Shown here: positions 1-8,593 of the stretch, one piece after another | How the letters are laid out: each line of letters opens with the position of its first letter | How positions within the stretch are numbered: position 1 is the stretch's first letter | DNA from: Theionarchaea archaeon | GTDB lineage: Archaea; Methanobacteriota_B; Thermococci; Methanofastidiosales; SZ-28-30 | Assembly: GCA_018992685.1 (NCBI GenBank) | Contig: JACVGT010000034.1 | Location: 14,735-78,734, forward strand | Direction of reading: 5' to 3' | Length of the DNA: 64,000 bases | Position numbers and translations under genes: made by a program | Notes under the pieces: model-generated | Database searches by the model: none | Seen by the model: the letters and a program-made list of their open reading frames with translations, nothing else | Told to the model about the DNA's origin: nothing

Positions 1-685
1 TATCGGACAGTATTGTTATCGCATTCTTTGCCTCCTCATAGATCTGTTCAAACCCCTGCAGGAACTCCTGGTACATAGAACATGTGAGAGAGAGTCCATC
101 AGCACCGGCAGCCCTCCCCACGGGGGCTATTCTCATAATGTTGATCAACCTTACCCCGTGCTCAATACACAGGGCAATAACTCCCGGTACCTCCAGGTAG
201 TTCTCCCTGTGCAGAACGTACCCCACTGACGTTGTGACATGGTGTTCGTGTAACAGGCCGAGCGCCTGCACTGCCTTTTCAAAGGAACCTTCTGCTCTTC
301 TGAATTGTTCATGTGTTCTGGGCGTTGAACCATCAAGGCTGACTGTAACCAGTCCAAGGTTGCACCTTCTCAGTCTTTCTGCGATGTCTTCATCAATGAA
401 GGAGCCGTTGGTGCTCATGGTAACAGAAATGGTGTTGTCAGACAGTCTCTCTAGAATATCAAAGATGTCCTTCCGCATCAAAGGCTCTCCACCAGCAATG
501 AACAGGTCAAAGATACCAATTCTCTTGAATTCATCCAGCAGCTCGAGAGCTTCCTGATGGTTCAATTCATCTGCACGCCTCTTACCGGCATCAGCATAAC
601 AGTGCTTGCATCTGAAATTGCATTCTGAAGTGACTTCCCAGAAGAGACGGAGAGGAAGCTTGACAAAATCGCGGAGCTCTTTCAT
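1..685 (-). CDS. Radical SAM/SPASM-type peptide-modifying enzyme (3' end outside window)
   Basis: Reading down from the ATG at 685 gives an open frame that runs off the window edge (228 residues seen). It begins MKELRDFVKLPLRLFWEVTS and then carries ECNFRCKHCY, the CX3CX2C motif that binds the SAM-cleaving [4Fe-4S] cluster (about residues 22-29). A GGEPL motif and the STNG and VSLDG segments follow, as in the PqqE/heme-D1/SPASM group. The ATG directly follows the stop of the PqqD gene (TAG-ATG), so the two are co-translated. A PqqD neighbour implies that the substrate is a ribosomal peptide delivered by that chaperone. The C-terminal SPASM region is not visible, so the subfamily is undetermined. 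Confidence 0.88.
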   Translation of the reverse strand, partial: MKELRDFVKLPLRLFWEVTSECNFRCKHCYADAGKRRADELNHQEALELLDEFKRIGIFDLFIAGGEPLMRKDIFDILERLSDNTISVTMSTNGSFIDEDIAERLRRCNLGLVTVSLDGSTPRTHEQFRRAEGSFEKAVQALGLLHEHHVTTSVGYVLHRENYLEVPGVIALCIEHGVRLINIMRIAPVGRAAGADGLSLTCSMYQEFLQGFEQIYEEAKNAITILSD

Positions 686-958
686 CTACACCACCGTCAC
701 CAGATTCTTGCTCTTCAGGTTCTGGATGACTTTATGTACATCTTTGAGAGCCTTGTCTCTGGTGACGTTCTCATATTCCTCTACTACTTCATCGGCTATT
801 TCTTCAGCAGTTTTTTCTCCATCGGCGAGTTTCCAGATGAAAGCTGCCGTTTGATTCAGGACAATAATCCTGTTGTCAGTGGCAGTATAAAGCACAAGAT
901 TTTCATCCTCACTTCGCCATTTCACCTCAGCAATACGCTTCGGGATTACCTCCGACAT
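686..958 (-). CDS. PqqD-family peptide chaperone (RiPP recognition element)
   Basis: A 90-residue protein of PqqD type: a beta-rich N-terminal half (VIPKRIAEVKWR, NRIIVLNQTAAFIWKLADG) and a helical half (TAEEIADEVVEEYENV). Family members bind leader peptides and present them to a radical SAM partner, and the gene immediately downstream encodes one. I chose the ATG at 958 because GGTGAT precedes it and a TATA box (989-996) predicts transcription from about 966. A GTG at 979 would add seven residues. The family is small and degenerate, but the NQTAAFIW-DG pattern and the context are convincing. Confidence 0.85.
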   Translation of the reverse strand: MSEVIPKRIAEVKWRSEDENLVLYTATDNRIIVLNQTAAFIWKLADGEKTAEEIADEVVEEYENVTRDKALKDVHKVIQNLKSKNLVTVV

Positions 959-988
959 GATATCACCAGCATATTTCACTTCTTTATC

Positions 989-996
989 CTTATAAA
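989..996 (-). promoter_or_regulatory. TATA box of the PqqD-radical SAM operon
   Basis: TTTATAAG on the minus strand, centred about 26 nt before a predicted start site near 966, leaving a leader of only a few bases before the ATG at 958. Confidence 0.6.
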
Positions 997-1174
997 GATT
1001 TCTTTCGAATCCTATATCGTACAGGTTACTGTCTAAAACCGTGATTTGGAGACATCAATTAACTAGGAACTCTTACCCACGGAAAACTAGCAGTGTCGGC
1101 ACAAGGAATTGGAAAAGATATGAGAGGAGGGTTGCGGGTCATGGTGCTCATGGCAAAGGAGATGAAAAGAGAGA

Positions 1175-1462
1175 GTGAGAGTATCCATGTCATGGCCTGA
1201 AAGAATAAGAGACACGATACCTGCGACGGCTTTCTGTATACTCCATCCTGAGGCAATTGGATTCAATGAAATGACGCAGGAGTGCAGAAAGACTTTTAAG
1301 GTAGTAGGAATTGGGAGACATGGTGAATCTATGGAAAAGGTGTGTCTTCTTGAGGAGCTTTCCAAGGGACAGATACATGTCAGTGGCCATGTACTCCTAG
1401 GACTCTCCAGAATGAAAGAGAACTGCTCCATATGGGCGATACCTGCCCTGAAGAGGGGGTGA
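1175..1462 (+). CDS. Hypothetical 95-residue protein, first gene of the HprK-like operon
   Basis: A GTG-started ORF that I do not recognise. An ATG at 1187 would give a 91-residue form. It overlaps the following HprK-like gene by 31 bases, so if real the two are coupled. It contains four scattered Cys residues and no membrane segment. In PqqD/HprK/nucleotidyltransferase clusters a precursor peptide often lies near the start, so this ORF is the best local candidate for one, but that is positional inference only. It could instead be non-coding leader DNA. The stretch 980-1174 between the divergent operons holds nothing else that I can support. Confidence 0.35.
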   Translation: MRVSMSWPERIRDTIPATAFCILHPEAIGFNEMTQECRKTFKVVGIGRHGESMEKVCLLEELSKGQIHVSGHVLLGLSRMKENCSIWAIPALKRG

Positions 1463-2457
1463 AGGTGGTGGAAGAGACACCTGGAATGACAAGGCTGAAT
1501 GTCGGGCTCAAGACTGCTCACCTTGGTCCACGAGAATGTGAAAAGCTCCAAAATCTTGATCAAAGAGTACACACACTGGATATTTACGGAGTTACGATTA
1601 ATGTCTGCACGAATTCAACCCTCTATTCTGAAGAACTTTCAGGAACCTATGAAAGGTTGATTACCAGTACATCACAGGACCCCGATGCAGTCATCCGTAT
1701 TCTCACAGTTCCAGAGGACTTACCTGTTATTCACCAGCTGGGCTATGAGGAGGAGAAAAATGTCCTCGAATATTCCCATGATGACTCGAGGCTGTATATC
1801 ATTCCTGAATCGACAGAGCCTGGTAACTTCTTCCTGTCTGTGATGCAGGTTGCTCTTTTCCGCATTTTGCTGGATCATAACATGTTCTGTGCCCATGCAT
1901 CTGCTGCATCTCTTGGGAATCATGGGGTCATCTTTTCAGGTGAGTCAAACTCTGGTAAGACCACCCTGGTCATGGCGTTGCTGGCAGAGGGACACAAGTA
2001 CTTTTCGGACGACTTTGTTCTCATACATACTGATACCATGATGTTACTGCCCCTGTGTTCTCGATTGAAGCCACGGGGAAAGACAATCTCGATGTTTCCT
2101 GAAATGGAGACAGAAGATGCGAAAATATACATGGAAACAGAAACCCAGGTGAGAAAAATCCTTTCTGTTGGGCGCACCTTTCCTCATCTTCTGAGCCCCC
2201 CCTGTCCCCTGACCCACATCTTTTTTCCAACATTCAATCCAGAAGGGGAGACAGTACTCCAGCCTGTGTCCCCCTCTGATGGAGTGATAGCCTTTCTGAA
2301 ATCCTGGATGCTGTACAGGACAGAGCCCACCAGAGTATTTCCCCTGATTTCAAAGATAGTGCGGGCCTGCAAGACCTATTCACTGGAATATCGAGATGCA
2401 CGGGAAGCTGTCAAGGACTTGGTCAGAGTCATCTTGGGTGAGGACAGTGTCTCCTGA
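1432..2457 (+). CDS. HPr kinase-like P-loop protein
   Basis: A 341-residue protein with a Walker A loop GESNSGKTT near residue 168, followed by the FSDDFVLI segment typical of the HprK/PEPCK-like kinase fold. An N-terminal region of about 150 residues precedes the kinase domain. Such truncated HprK-like proteins accompany PqqD and nucleotidyltransferase-family genes in lasso-peptide and radical SAM RiPP clusters, where some phosphorylate the precursor. There is no HPr/PTS gene here, so a classical HprK role is unlikely. The downstream nucleotidyltransferase gene overlaps its 3' end. The substrate is unknown. Confidence 0.78.
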   Translation: MGDTCPEEGVKVVEETPGMTRLNVGLKTAHLGPRECEKLQNLDQRVHTLDIYGVTINVCTNSTLYSEELSGTYERLITSTSQDPDAVIRILTVPEDLPVIHQLGYEEEKNVLEYSHDDSRLYIIPESTEPGNFFLSVMQVALFRILLDHNMFCAHASAASLGNHGVIFSGESNSGKTTLVMALLAEGHKYFSDDFVLIHTDTMMLLPLCSRLKPRGKTISMFPEMETEDAKIYMETETQVRKILSVGRTFPHLLSPPCPLTHIFFPTFNPEGETVLQPVSPSDGVIAFLKSWMLYRTEPTRVFPLISKIVRACKTYSLEYRDAREAVKDLVRVILGEDSVS

Positions 2458-3679
2458 CCTGTATGACGTACCGGCTGCAGTCTCAAAAATAGCTCTCTCA
2501 GAAGAGGAGCAGGAAGTCATATCGAGGAAGGTGACCTCGTGGAGTACAAGAGCGTGGAATTCTTTATTCAAGAGAGCCCAGGAGGAAGTGGTAATTCCTC
2601 AGGTCTACAAGAATCTCAGTGATCTGGAGATAAGGCCCCCCATGTGGAATGATGTCAAAGGACTGTACTACAACGCCTGGGTCCACAAGCAGAATCTGCT
2701 GTCAGAAGCTAAAAAAGTGGGAGACGTACTTTCTCACCAGGGAATTTCATTTCTCTTTCTGAAAGGGCTGGCTGTCGACAGCCAGTACCAGGGAAGCTGG
2801 AGAGCTATGGCAGATATAGATGTACTCGTGAAAGACTTTGAACCTGCACAAAAATCTCTCTCAGGTATCGGGTATATTCTCGACGACATGTGGACTGCTG
2901 AACAGGGAAGATTCGGGGTGGGGAACTTATACTGCAGAGAACGCAAGACGAAGATTGATCTTCATTTCGGCGAATATCCTGTACACTCATTGGGAAGTTT
3001 TCATCTCCCTGTATGGGAGAGGTGTAGACCAGGAGAACCAGTCACGTCTCTTGAGGACACTCTGCTGGTGCTTGCAGCTCATGTGTTCAACCACGGGTTT
3101 TATCTCATGCGAGACATCAACGATGTATACGTCATTCTCCAGAATGAGCTAGACTGGCAGTATGTAACACAAAATGCCAAGGCCTACCACCTGGAAAAGC
3201 CGTTATCCATGCTGCTGAAGGCCGCAGCCTCCGTGTATGGTGTCCATATAAACGACGTGTGTAAGAGCAGGTTTTCACTTCTCTATCAGTATGGCCGCAG
3301 AAGGCACACTTTTCAAGGACTGCTCCAGCTGCACCATCTCGTGGTTCTCTCCCACATGAAGAAACTGGCATCATACCCTGGGTACTGGTGCGCCTCACAT
3401 CTCACTACCGCACACCACGTTATTGATCCCCCCTGGATAGGAAGGGCTTCTCCCTCCTGGATCAATCGGACAGACCGAAAGCGATTGGGTGACATGAGTA
3501 AAGAGGTATTTCATTCCATATTCGGTGGTAATACAGCTGCAGAGCAGGGCATGCACTTCATGTGTGAACAGGGTGGCGTCTATGTAGAAAAACGAGATCT
3601 TCAGGAGAAAGACCTGGAGCGAGCAAAAGGAATTATCAGGTCTTCTGCCCTGAAAGTTGATCGAGACATATCAATCTGA
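2447..3679 (+). CDS. Nucleotidyltransferase family protein (PF14907-like)
   Basis: About 410 residues. The signature FLKGLAVDSQYQG...ADIDVLVKD, with the DxD pair expected of the nucleotidyltransferase fold, lies near residues 105-135. The rest is helical and matches the large uncharacterised family usually found beside PqqD and HprK-like genes. I preferred the GTG at 2447, preceded by GGTGAGGA. An ATG at 2396 would overlap the previous gene by 62 bases. It probably modifies a peptide or small molecule in the same pathway as the preceding kinase, but the reaction is not known. Confidence 0.75.
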   Translation: MSPDLYDVPAAVSKIALSEEEQEVISRKVTSWSTRAWNSLFKRAQEEVVIPQVYKNLSDLEIRPPMWNDVKGLYYNAWVHKQNLLSEAKKVGDVLSHQGISFLFLKGLAVDSQYQGSWRAMADIDVLVKDFEPAQKSLSGIGYILDDMWTAEQGRFGVGNLYCRERKTKIDLHFGEYPVHSLGSFHLPVWERCRPGEPVTSLEDTLLVLAAHVFNHGFYLMRDINDVYVILQNELDWQYVTQNAKAYHLEKPLSMLLKAAASVYGVHINDVCKSRFSLLYQYGRRRHTFQGLLQLHHLVVLSHMKKLASYPGYWCASHLTTAHHVIDPPWIGRASPSWINRTDRKRLGDMSKEVFHSIFGGNTAAEQGMHFMCEQGGVYVEKRDLQEKDLERAKGIIRSSALKVDRDISI

Positions 3680-3770
3680 GACACAAGGAACTGGGTCCTC
3701 AGGAGGACGTAGTAGATAGCGATTCTTCCTTCATCCAAACACACATGCCCCTTTTAGATTGCACCCAGGT

Positions 3771-4577
3771 TTAAAAGAAAACAAGTTTTCCACTCTTTTT
3801 TGCCAAATGTTCAAAGTAACCCAAGACGAACGAACCGAGACAGAATAGCAGTGCGCCCACTATGAGCTCACGAGCCAGCAGCATGGGTATGGGTGAGAAC
3901 TCCTCAATCACGGCGAGGCGAGCAGCTTCTATTCCGTGAGTCAGAGGAATTGCTTTTGAGATATATTGAAGAGATTGTGGCAGCATACCAACGGGAAACG
4001 TCACTCCACAGAAGAACATCGTAGCAGACAGCATCATGCTGACGATGGGATGAGGCTGTCTGTAATACAGAGCCAGACCAGAAAAAAGCAATCCAAATCC
4101 CATCATACTGATAACTGATAGAAATGCGATTACGATCATATACAGGGAGCCCAGAACCGACATTCTGAGGCCAAACAGGGTGACACCATACAGCAACACG
4201 ATGAAAATCCCGAATATTCCATCTCCTATGTGGATCGCAGATTTTGCAATATTGAGCAGAGGTCTATTCACCGGTGTAGAGAAGAGTAGTTCCAGTGTTC
4301 CTTCCCTGCGCTCATTGAAAACAAAGAACATGGGCCCCATCAATGTATTGAACGTAGAAACATACAGCGCATTTCCCACCACCACGAAATTGATGTAGGA
4401 CTGTGCATCCTGGCCTGTGAGGGCGGCCCCATAGTCAGATATGAGCACAAATGTCAGGACAAGAAAGAAGGGAACACCGAGCTTCACAACAACAAAATCT
4501 GGTGGGTTGATCCAGGTGAAAAGTGCCCTGTAGGTGAAGATTCCTGTTCTGAACACAAATTTCAATGTTCTCATCAT
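3771..4577 (-). CDS. ABC-2 type transporter permease
   Basis: A 268-residue integral membrane protein with about six hydrophobic segments and the ABC-2 motif region NERREGTLELLFSTPV before the third segment. It is the last gene of a three-gene exporter operon (ATPase, permease, permease) on the minus strand, 9 bases after the previous permease. GAGGGATC stands just before the start. The two permeases presumably form a heterodimer. The operon converges on the HprK-nucleotidyltransferase genes, so export of the product of that locus is a reasonable guess, but neither sequence states the substrate. Confidence 0.88.
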   Translation of the reverse strand: MMRTLKFVFRTGIFTYRALFTWINPPDFVVVKLGVPFFLVLTFVLISDYGAALTGQDAQSYINFVVVGNALYVSTFNTLMGPMFFVFNERREGTLELLFSTPVNRPLLNIAKSAIHIGDGIFGIFIVLLYGVTLFGLRMSVLGSLYMIVIAFLSVISMMGFGLLFSGLALYYRQPHPIVSMMLSATMFFCGVTFPVGMLPQSLQYISKAIPLTHGIEAARLAVIEEFSPIPMLLARELIVGALLFCLGSFVLGYFEHLAKKSGKLVFF

Positions 4578-4586
4578 TTTGATCCC

Positions 4587-5381
4587 TCAATAGACTGACA
4601 GTTTTCCATCTCTGACTGCTATTTTCCTGATGTACCTGTAGAGGACCACGGCAACCACGAAATACACTGCTGTCAGGAATGTAACCATAGCTGCGTCCAT
4701 CCAGAAGACTGAAGATTCCCAGGCGTTTTGTGACACTGATACCCTTACTGCGTCCAGAGCCCACGTGAGAGAAAGAGAATAGCTGATAGGCCTCACCCAG
4801 AAAGGCAAGACAGATATGGGGAACAACAACCCGCCGAGGACATAGATCATGTACTGCATTAAATTCATGAAATACGCAACCCTTCTGGTCAGCATATAGG
4901 CTGATGCTAAAACAAGCCCGAATACAGACAGTGTCACGATTGTCATGACGAGAGATACAAGAAACAGTCCGGGGGATTCAATGTGTATGGGAAGTCGTAG
5001 GACGAATTTCCCCACAGCCAGAACGGCTGCAACCGAGACCAGGCCAGTTGCAGCAGAAGAAAGGATCTTTCCGAAAGAGAATGTGAAGAGAGAAACAGGT
5101 GTCAAGAACATCAACTCCAACGTTCCCTGCATCCGTTCTTGAAAAATAGACTTTCCTCCAAAGGACAGCACCATGGCCCAGACTCCAATGAATCCACTGC
5201 CAAAGACAACATATGTTGCATAGTCCTGGGAGCTTGTACCTACAAATCTGTAGAGCATTATTACCACAAAGGCAACAAACACGGGCTCTACAAACGCATG
5301 TATCCCCCACAGGATGTCTGCCCGTTCGTGTTGCAGTTGAGAAATGAACCCACGTCTCAGTGAAATCCAGTATGGGTTCAT
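4587..5381 (-). CDS. ABC-2 type transporter permease
   Basis: A 264-residue membrane protein of the ABC-2 family. The motif QERMQGTLELMFLTPVS matches the equivalent region of its downstream partner, and about six membrane segments follow. It starts one base after the ATPase stop codon, so translation is coupled. The two permeases are clearly homologous but diverged, as in heterodimeric exporters of drugs, peptides or lipids. Confidence 0.88.
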   Translation of the reverse strand: MNPYWISLRRGFISQLQHERADILWGIHAFVEPVFVAFVVIMLYRFVGTSSQDYATYVVFGSGFIGVWAMVLSFGGKSIFQERMQGTLELMFLTPVSLFTFSFGKILSSAATGLVSVAAVLAVGKFVLRLPIHIESPGLFLVSLVMTIVTLSVFGLVLASAYMLTRRVAYFMNLMQYMIYVLGGLLFPISVLPFWVRPISYSLSLTWALDAVRVSVSQNAWESSVFWMDAAMVTFLTAVYFVVAVVLYRYIRKIAVRDGKLSVY

Positions 5382-5382
5382 T

Positions 5383-6369
5383 CTATGACCTCGTCAGTTC
5401 CAAGAATACATCTTCGAGCGTGGGGGACCCCTGTTCCACAGAGATGATTTCATGCGTTTTTTCCAGCAAAGAAACAATATCCTCCACACACACTTTGTCC
5501 TGATCAAGCCCAACCTTGAGTTTAGTTGTATTATCCTGTATTCCTGATTCTACATAGTGTACGCCCTTTCTACTGGTTAATACATGCTCAACCTGAGGAA
5601 CAACTCCCCTCAGCAGGATGGTGACGGGTGTGACTGTGCCGAATTGCCGTTTTAGGTTCTCGGGGGTGTCATTGGCTATCAACGTACCCCTGTGAATGAT
5701 GGCAACACGATCACAGAGCTCGTCTGCTTCAAACATGTAGTGGGTTGTAAGAAAGACAGTCTTTTTTTCTCGTGTGCACAAATTCCTGATAGTCTTTCGC
5801 AGCTCATGGGCAATGGTGGGGTCGAGTCCAAGTGTCGGTTCATCCAAGAAGAGTATGTCAGGATCATGGACCAGACCTCGTGCCAGGTGGAGACGTTGCT
5901 TCATTCCTTTTGAATATGTTTCCACCTTGCTGTCCGCTCTGTCAGCAATCCCCACGAGTTCCAGGAGCATGTCAATTCTGTCCATCCGCTCAGAAGAGTC
6001 GAGTCCGTAGAGTTCGGCAAATATACGCATATTGTCTCTCCCACTCAGTCTCCAGTAAAGTCCTCGTTCCCCCCCGAATACCACACTGATCCGTTTCCTC
6101 ACTTCGTTTGGAGCCTTCAGAATATCATTACCAAGGATGGTAGCGGTTCCTTTGGTAGGCAATAGGAGTGTGGACAGCATCTTGATCGTAGTAGTCTTTC
6201 CCGCCCCATTTGGCCCCAAGAATCCAAAAAGCTCGCCACGATGTACCGAAATATTCAGGTTGTCGACAGCTACAATGATTCTGCTTCCTTCACCTCTAAT
6301 TCTTTTGAAAAAGGAGGGGTATTCTATATATTCTCTTGAAATATCGTAAGTCTTGATTACTGATTCCAT
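5383..6369 (-). CDS. ABC transporter ATP-binding protein
   Basis: A 328-residue DrrA/NatA-like ATPase: Walker A GPNGAGKTT, ABC signature YSKGMKQRLHLARGL, Walker B DILFLDEPTLGLDP and the switch His in LTTHYMFEAD. A C-terminal extension of about 90 residues is of the type seen in drug or lipopolysaccharide exporters. The ATG at 6369 is preceded by GGAGATGA at good spacing. In-frame ATGs at 6378 and 6390 are possible alternatives, and an N-terminal extension up to 6579 looks non-coding. It is the first gene of the exporter operon. Confidence 0.92.
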   Translation of the reverse strand: MESVIKTYDISREYIEYPSFFKRIRGEGSRIIVAVDNLNISVHRGELFGFLGPNGAGKTTTIKMLSTLLLPTKGTATILGNDILKAPNEVRKRISVVFGGERGLYWRLSGRDNMRIFAELYGLDSSERMDRIDMLLELVGIADRADSKVETYSKGMKQRLHLARGLVHDPDILFLDEPTLGLDPTIAHELRKTIRNLCTREKKTVFLTTHYMFEADELCDRVAIIHRGTLIANDTPENLKRQFGTVTPVTILLRGVVPQVEHVLTSRKGVHYVESGIQDNTTKLKVGLDQDKVCVEDIVSLLEKTHEIISVEQGSPTLEDVFLELTRS

Positions 6370-6424
6370 GAATCTCATCTCCGATGGCATGCTACGAGAT
6401 AAATATGTTTTCCTTCGACAAGAA

Positions 6425-6432
6425 TATTTAAA
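6425..6432 (-). promoter_or_regulatory. TATA box of the ABC exporter operon
   Basis: TTTAAATA on the minus strand. The predicted start site is near 6402, about 30 bases upstream of the chosen ATG with its Shine-Dalgarno sequence. Confidence 0.6.
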
Positions 6433-6703
6433 TTTTTCGGTGGTTATGGTCCTGGATTTCCTGAATTGACAAAGAAATCCCGGAACGCCCATTGAAAAGA
6501 AAGAAGCTTTGTGGAGAGAGGTAGAACCCACTGCTCTAGGAGAGCTCAGGGGGCTGTATACGTGTAGTTGATAGTCCATGAGATGTGTTACAAGAAGTTA
6601 GTGTGAAGAATACAGTGCCGTTTTTAATCGTTCTGCAAAATAAAACTCCAATTATGTCTTGGCTTTCGGGATACGGGAATACTTGAACTCAGAAGCGAAA
6701 ACC

Positions 6704-6711
6704 TTTAAATA
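6704..6711 (+). promoter_or_regulatory. TATA box of the PAS/GAF sensor gene
   Basis: TTTAAATA. It implies a leader of about 200 bases before the GTG at 6935, unusually long here. The leader holds a 34-codon ORF (6826-6930) whose terminal AGGTGA doubles as the Shine-Dalgarno sequence of the sensor gene. The remainder of 6433-6825 shows no gene. Confidence 0.5.
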
Positions 6712-6934
6712 TTCTCGATCAACTCTCCCGCGGTGATCACATAAGACCATCAGTTTTCGCTCTTGAACAGTGGACGCACAGAATGCAGAACCCCGGTTTC
6801 AAGAACCCTATCAAGGAAATAAGACATGAAAGAAGGAGGCACACTCCAGCTGAAAGTGCTTTTCTTTCAATTGATTTGCCAGTTCTCTTCCAGAACTCCT
6901 CCATACCCGATGCTTGGACTTCTGAGGTGAATCT

Positions 6935-8545
6935 GTGAAAGGAAGATTCTCCGCAGAGAACAGACAGTGTCGAGCCCTCTTCGAATTAGCATCTGATGCT
7001 GTATTCATCTCAAGCCTGGAAGGAGAATATCTTGAGGTCAATGAAAGAGCGTTGGAAATGCTTGGATACAAAATCCATGAACTAGTAGGGAAATCCTGCA
7101 AAGATATTGTCCTCTCATGTGAATGCCCCGATGAACTACAGAAACGGGAAGTTCTGCTTGCAGGAGGGAACCTACCCGTATACCAGAGGACGTTTGTCCG
7201 CAAGGATGGGGGTGAAATTCCTGCAGAGGTCACAGCTGCCCTGGTTTGCGATGAAGAAGGGAATCCCTTGTATATTCACAGTATTGTGCGGGACATTTCT
7301 GAACGCAAGAACACAGAATTAGCCTTGGAAGAGAGTCAGAGGAAATTCAGACTGTTTTTTGAAAGCGATTCCGTGTACTCTTACCTCATTTCCCCAGAAG
7401 GGCATGTACTGGACATCAACCTGAGCGCTCTGATTACACTGGGGTTCAAGAAGGAAGAGCTTATTGGAGCATCCTTGATTGAGACAGTCTACTCACCGTC
7501 TTCGCGAAAAAAAGCTGGAGAACTGTTCAAGAGACGGAAAGAGGCAGGAAAGGCCAAAAATGAGGAATTGAATATAATCACCAAGAATGGAGACGAAAGA
7601 ACTGTCTTTTCGCGTGTTGATTCGGTGACAACTTCCAACGGTGAAGTGCTCTCATTTATTCTAATCCAGAGGGACATTACGGAGAAGAAAAGAATTGAAG
7701 AGAAGCTCTTCACAATATGCAAACTTTCCAATAAGATGACGTTATCCTTGGATTTTGATGAAATAATAAGTACAGCCCTGTACATTGCCAGAAGAGTCAT
7801 TGAGTTGCGCACAGCTGGCATTACGCTCATTGACGAGGAAAAAAATGAACTCTACATCGCTGGATCCTATAACGTTGACAGGAGAGTTGACGATCTGAGG
7901 TTCCCCCTGAAAAGCGAGGTTGGGATTACAGCGCACGTCGCTAGAACGGGTGAACCATACTACTCCCCCGATGTCTCAAGGGACACGTTATACCTCAAGG
8001 TGACACCAAACATCAGGTCTGAGCTCGCCGTTCCTCTCAAGATAGGAACCAGGGTCTTGGGCGTTTTTGACGCAGAAAGTACAGAACCAGATGCTTTTTC
8101 TGATTCAGACTTTCTCCTGTTGAGCATCCTTGCTTCCCAGACTGCTGGTGCATTGCAGAACTACAGCCTTTTTAAAGAGGTGTCCGATTTGAAAGATTTT
8201 AATGAAAGCATAGTCAAGAATATTGAGGAGGGCATCTTGATAGAGGACAGCAGGGGATTTGTAACCTTTGTGAATAAAGCATTTGAAGACATGATGGGAC
8301 GTGTCAGTGAAGAAATTGTGGGAAAGCACTGGAAAGAACTTCCTCCCAAAGAACTGGTGCCCCGAATAGAGGACGAAATCGAGAGAGCACCGAAAGGGAT
8401 CAAGAGACGATATGAAAGTGAAATTGTGAGAAAAGACGGGGAACGGACGCTGGTGGCCATAACGGCAATACCTCTCTTTGATGATGGAGGATTCAGGGGA
8501 GTGTTATCATTCTTTAAGGACCTGGGGAAGAGGAACGAATCCTGA
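6935..8545 (+). CDS. PAS-PAS-GAF-PAS sensor protein without a kinase domain
   Basis: 536 residues. PAS/PAC domains lie at about 10-125 (ALFELASDAVFISSLEGEY ... HSIVRDISERK) and 130-250 (ending ILIQRDITEKK). A GAF domain lies at about 255-410 (GITLIDEEKNELYIAG, LAVPLKIGTRVLGVFD), and a third PAS at about 415-536 (IVKNIEEGILIEDSRG). There is no histidine kinase, GGDEF or output domain, and no membrane segment. It therefore probably acts through protein contacts or supplies a signal to a separate kinase. The GTG start at 6935 has GAGGTGA four bases upstream. A related PAS/GAF protein with a DUF835 end lies at 54950. Confidence 0.88.
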   Translation: MKGRFSAENRQCRALFELASDAVFISSLEGEYLEVNERALEMLGYKIHELVGKSCKDIVLSCECPDELQKREVLLAGGNLPVYQRTFVRKDGGEIPAEVTAALVCDEEGNPLYIHSIVRDISERKNTELALEESQRKFRLFFESDSVYSYLISPEGHVLDINLSALITLGFKKEELIGASLIETVYSPSSRKKAGELFKRRKEAGKAKNEELNIITKNGDERTVFSRVDSVTTSNGEVLSFILIQRDITEKKRIEEKLFTICKLSNKMTLSLDFDEIISTALYIARRVIELRTAGITLIDEEKNELYIAGSYNVDRRVDDLRFPLKSEVGITAHVARTGEPYYSPDVSRDTLYLKVTPNIRSELAVPLKIGTRVLGVFDAESTEPDAFSDSDFLLLSILASQTAGALQNYSLFKEVSDLKDFNESIVKNIEEGILIEDSRGFVTFVNKAFEDMMGRVSEEIVGKHWKELPPKELVPRIEDEIERAPKGIKRRYESEIVRKDGERTLVAITAIPLFDDGGFRGVLSFFKDLGKRNES

Positions 8546-8593
8546 CGTGTTCTATTGGTGCTTTCAGCAGTGCGTCCCAATGACTTTCCCTTT

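Noticed and set aside
4180-6349. Several ORFs of 60-85 codons on the strand opposite the ABC genes
   Set aside because: All mirror the codon pattern of the ABC genes and lack start signals.
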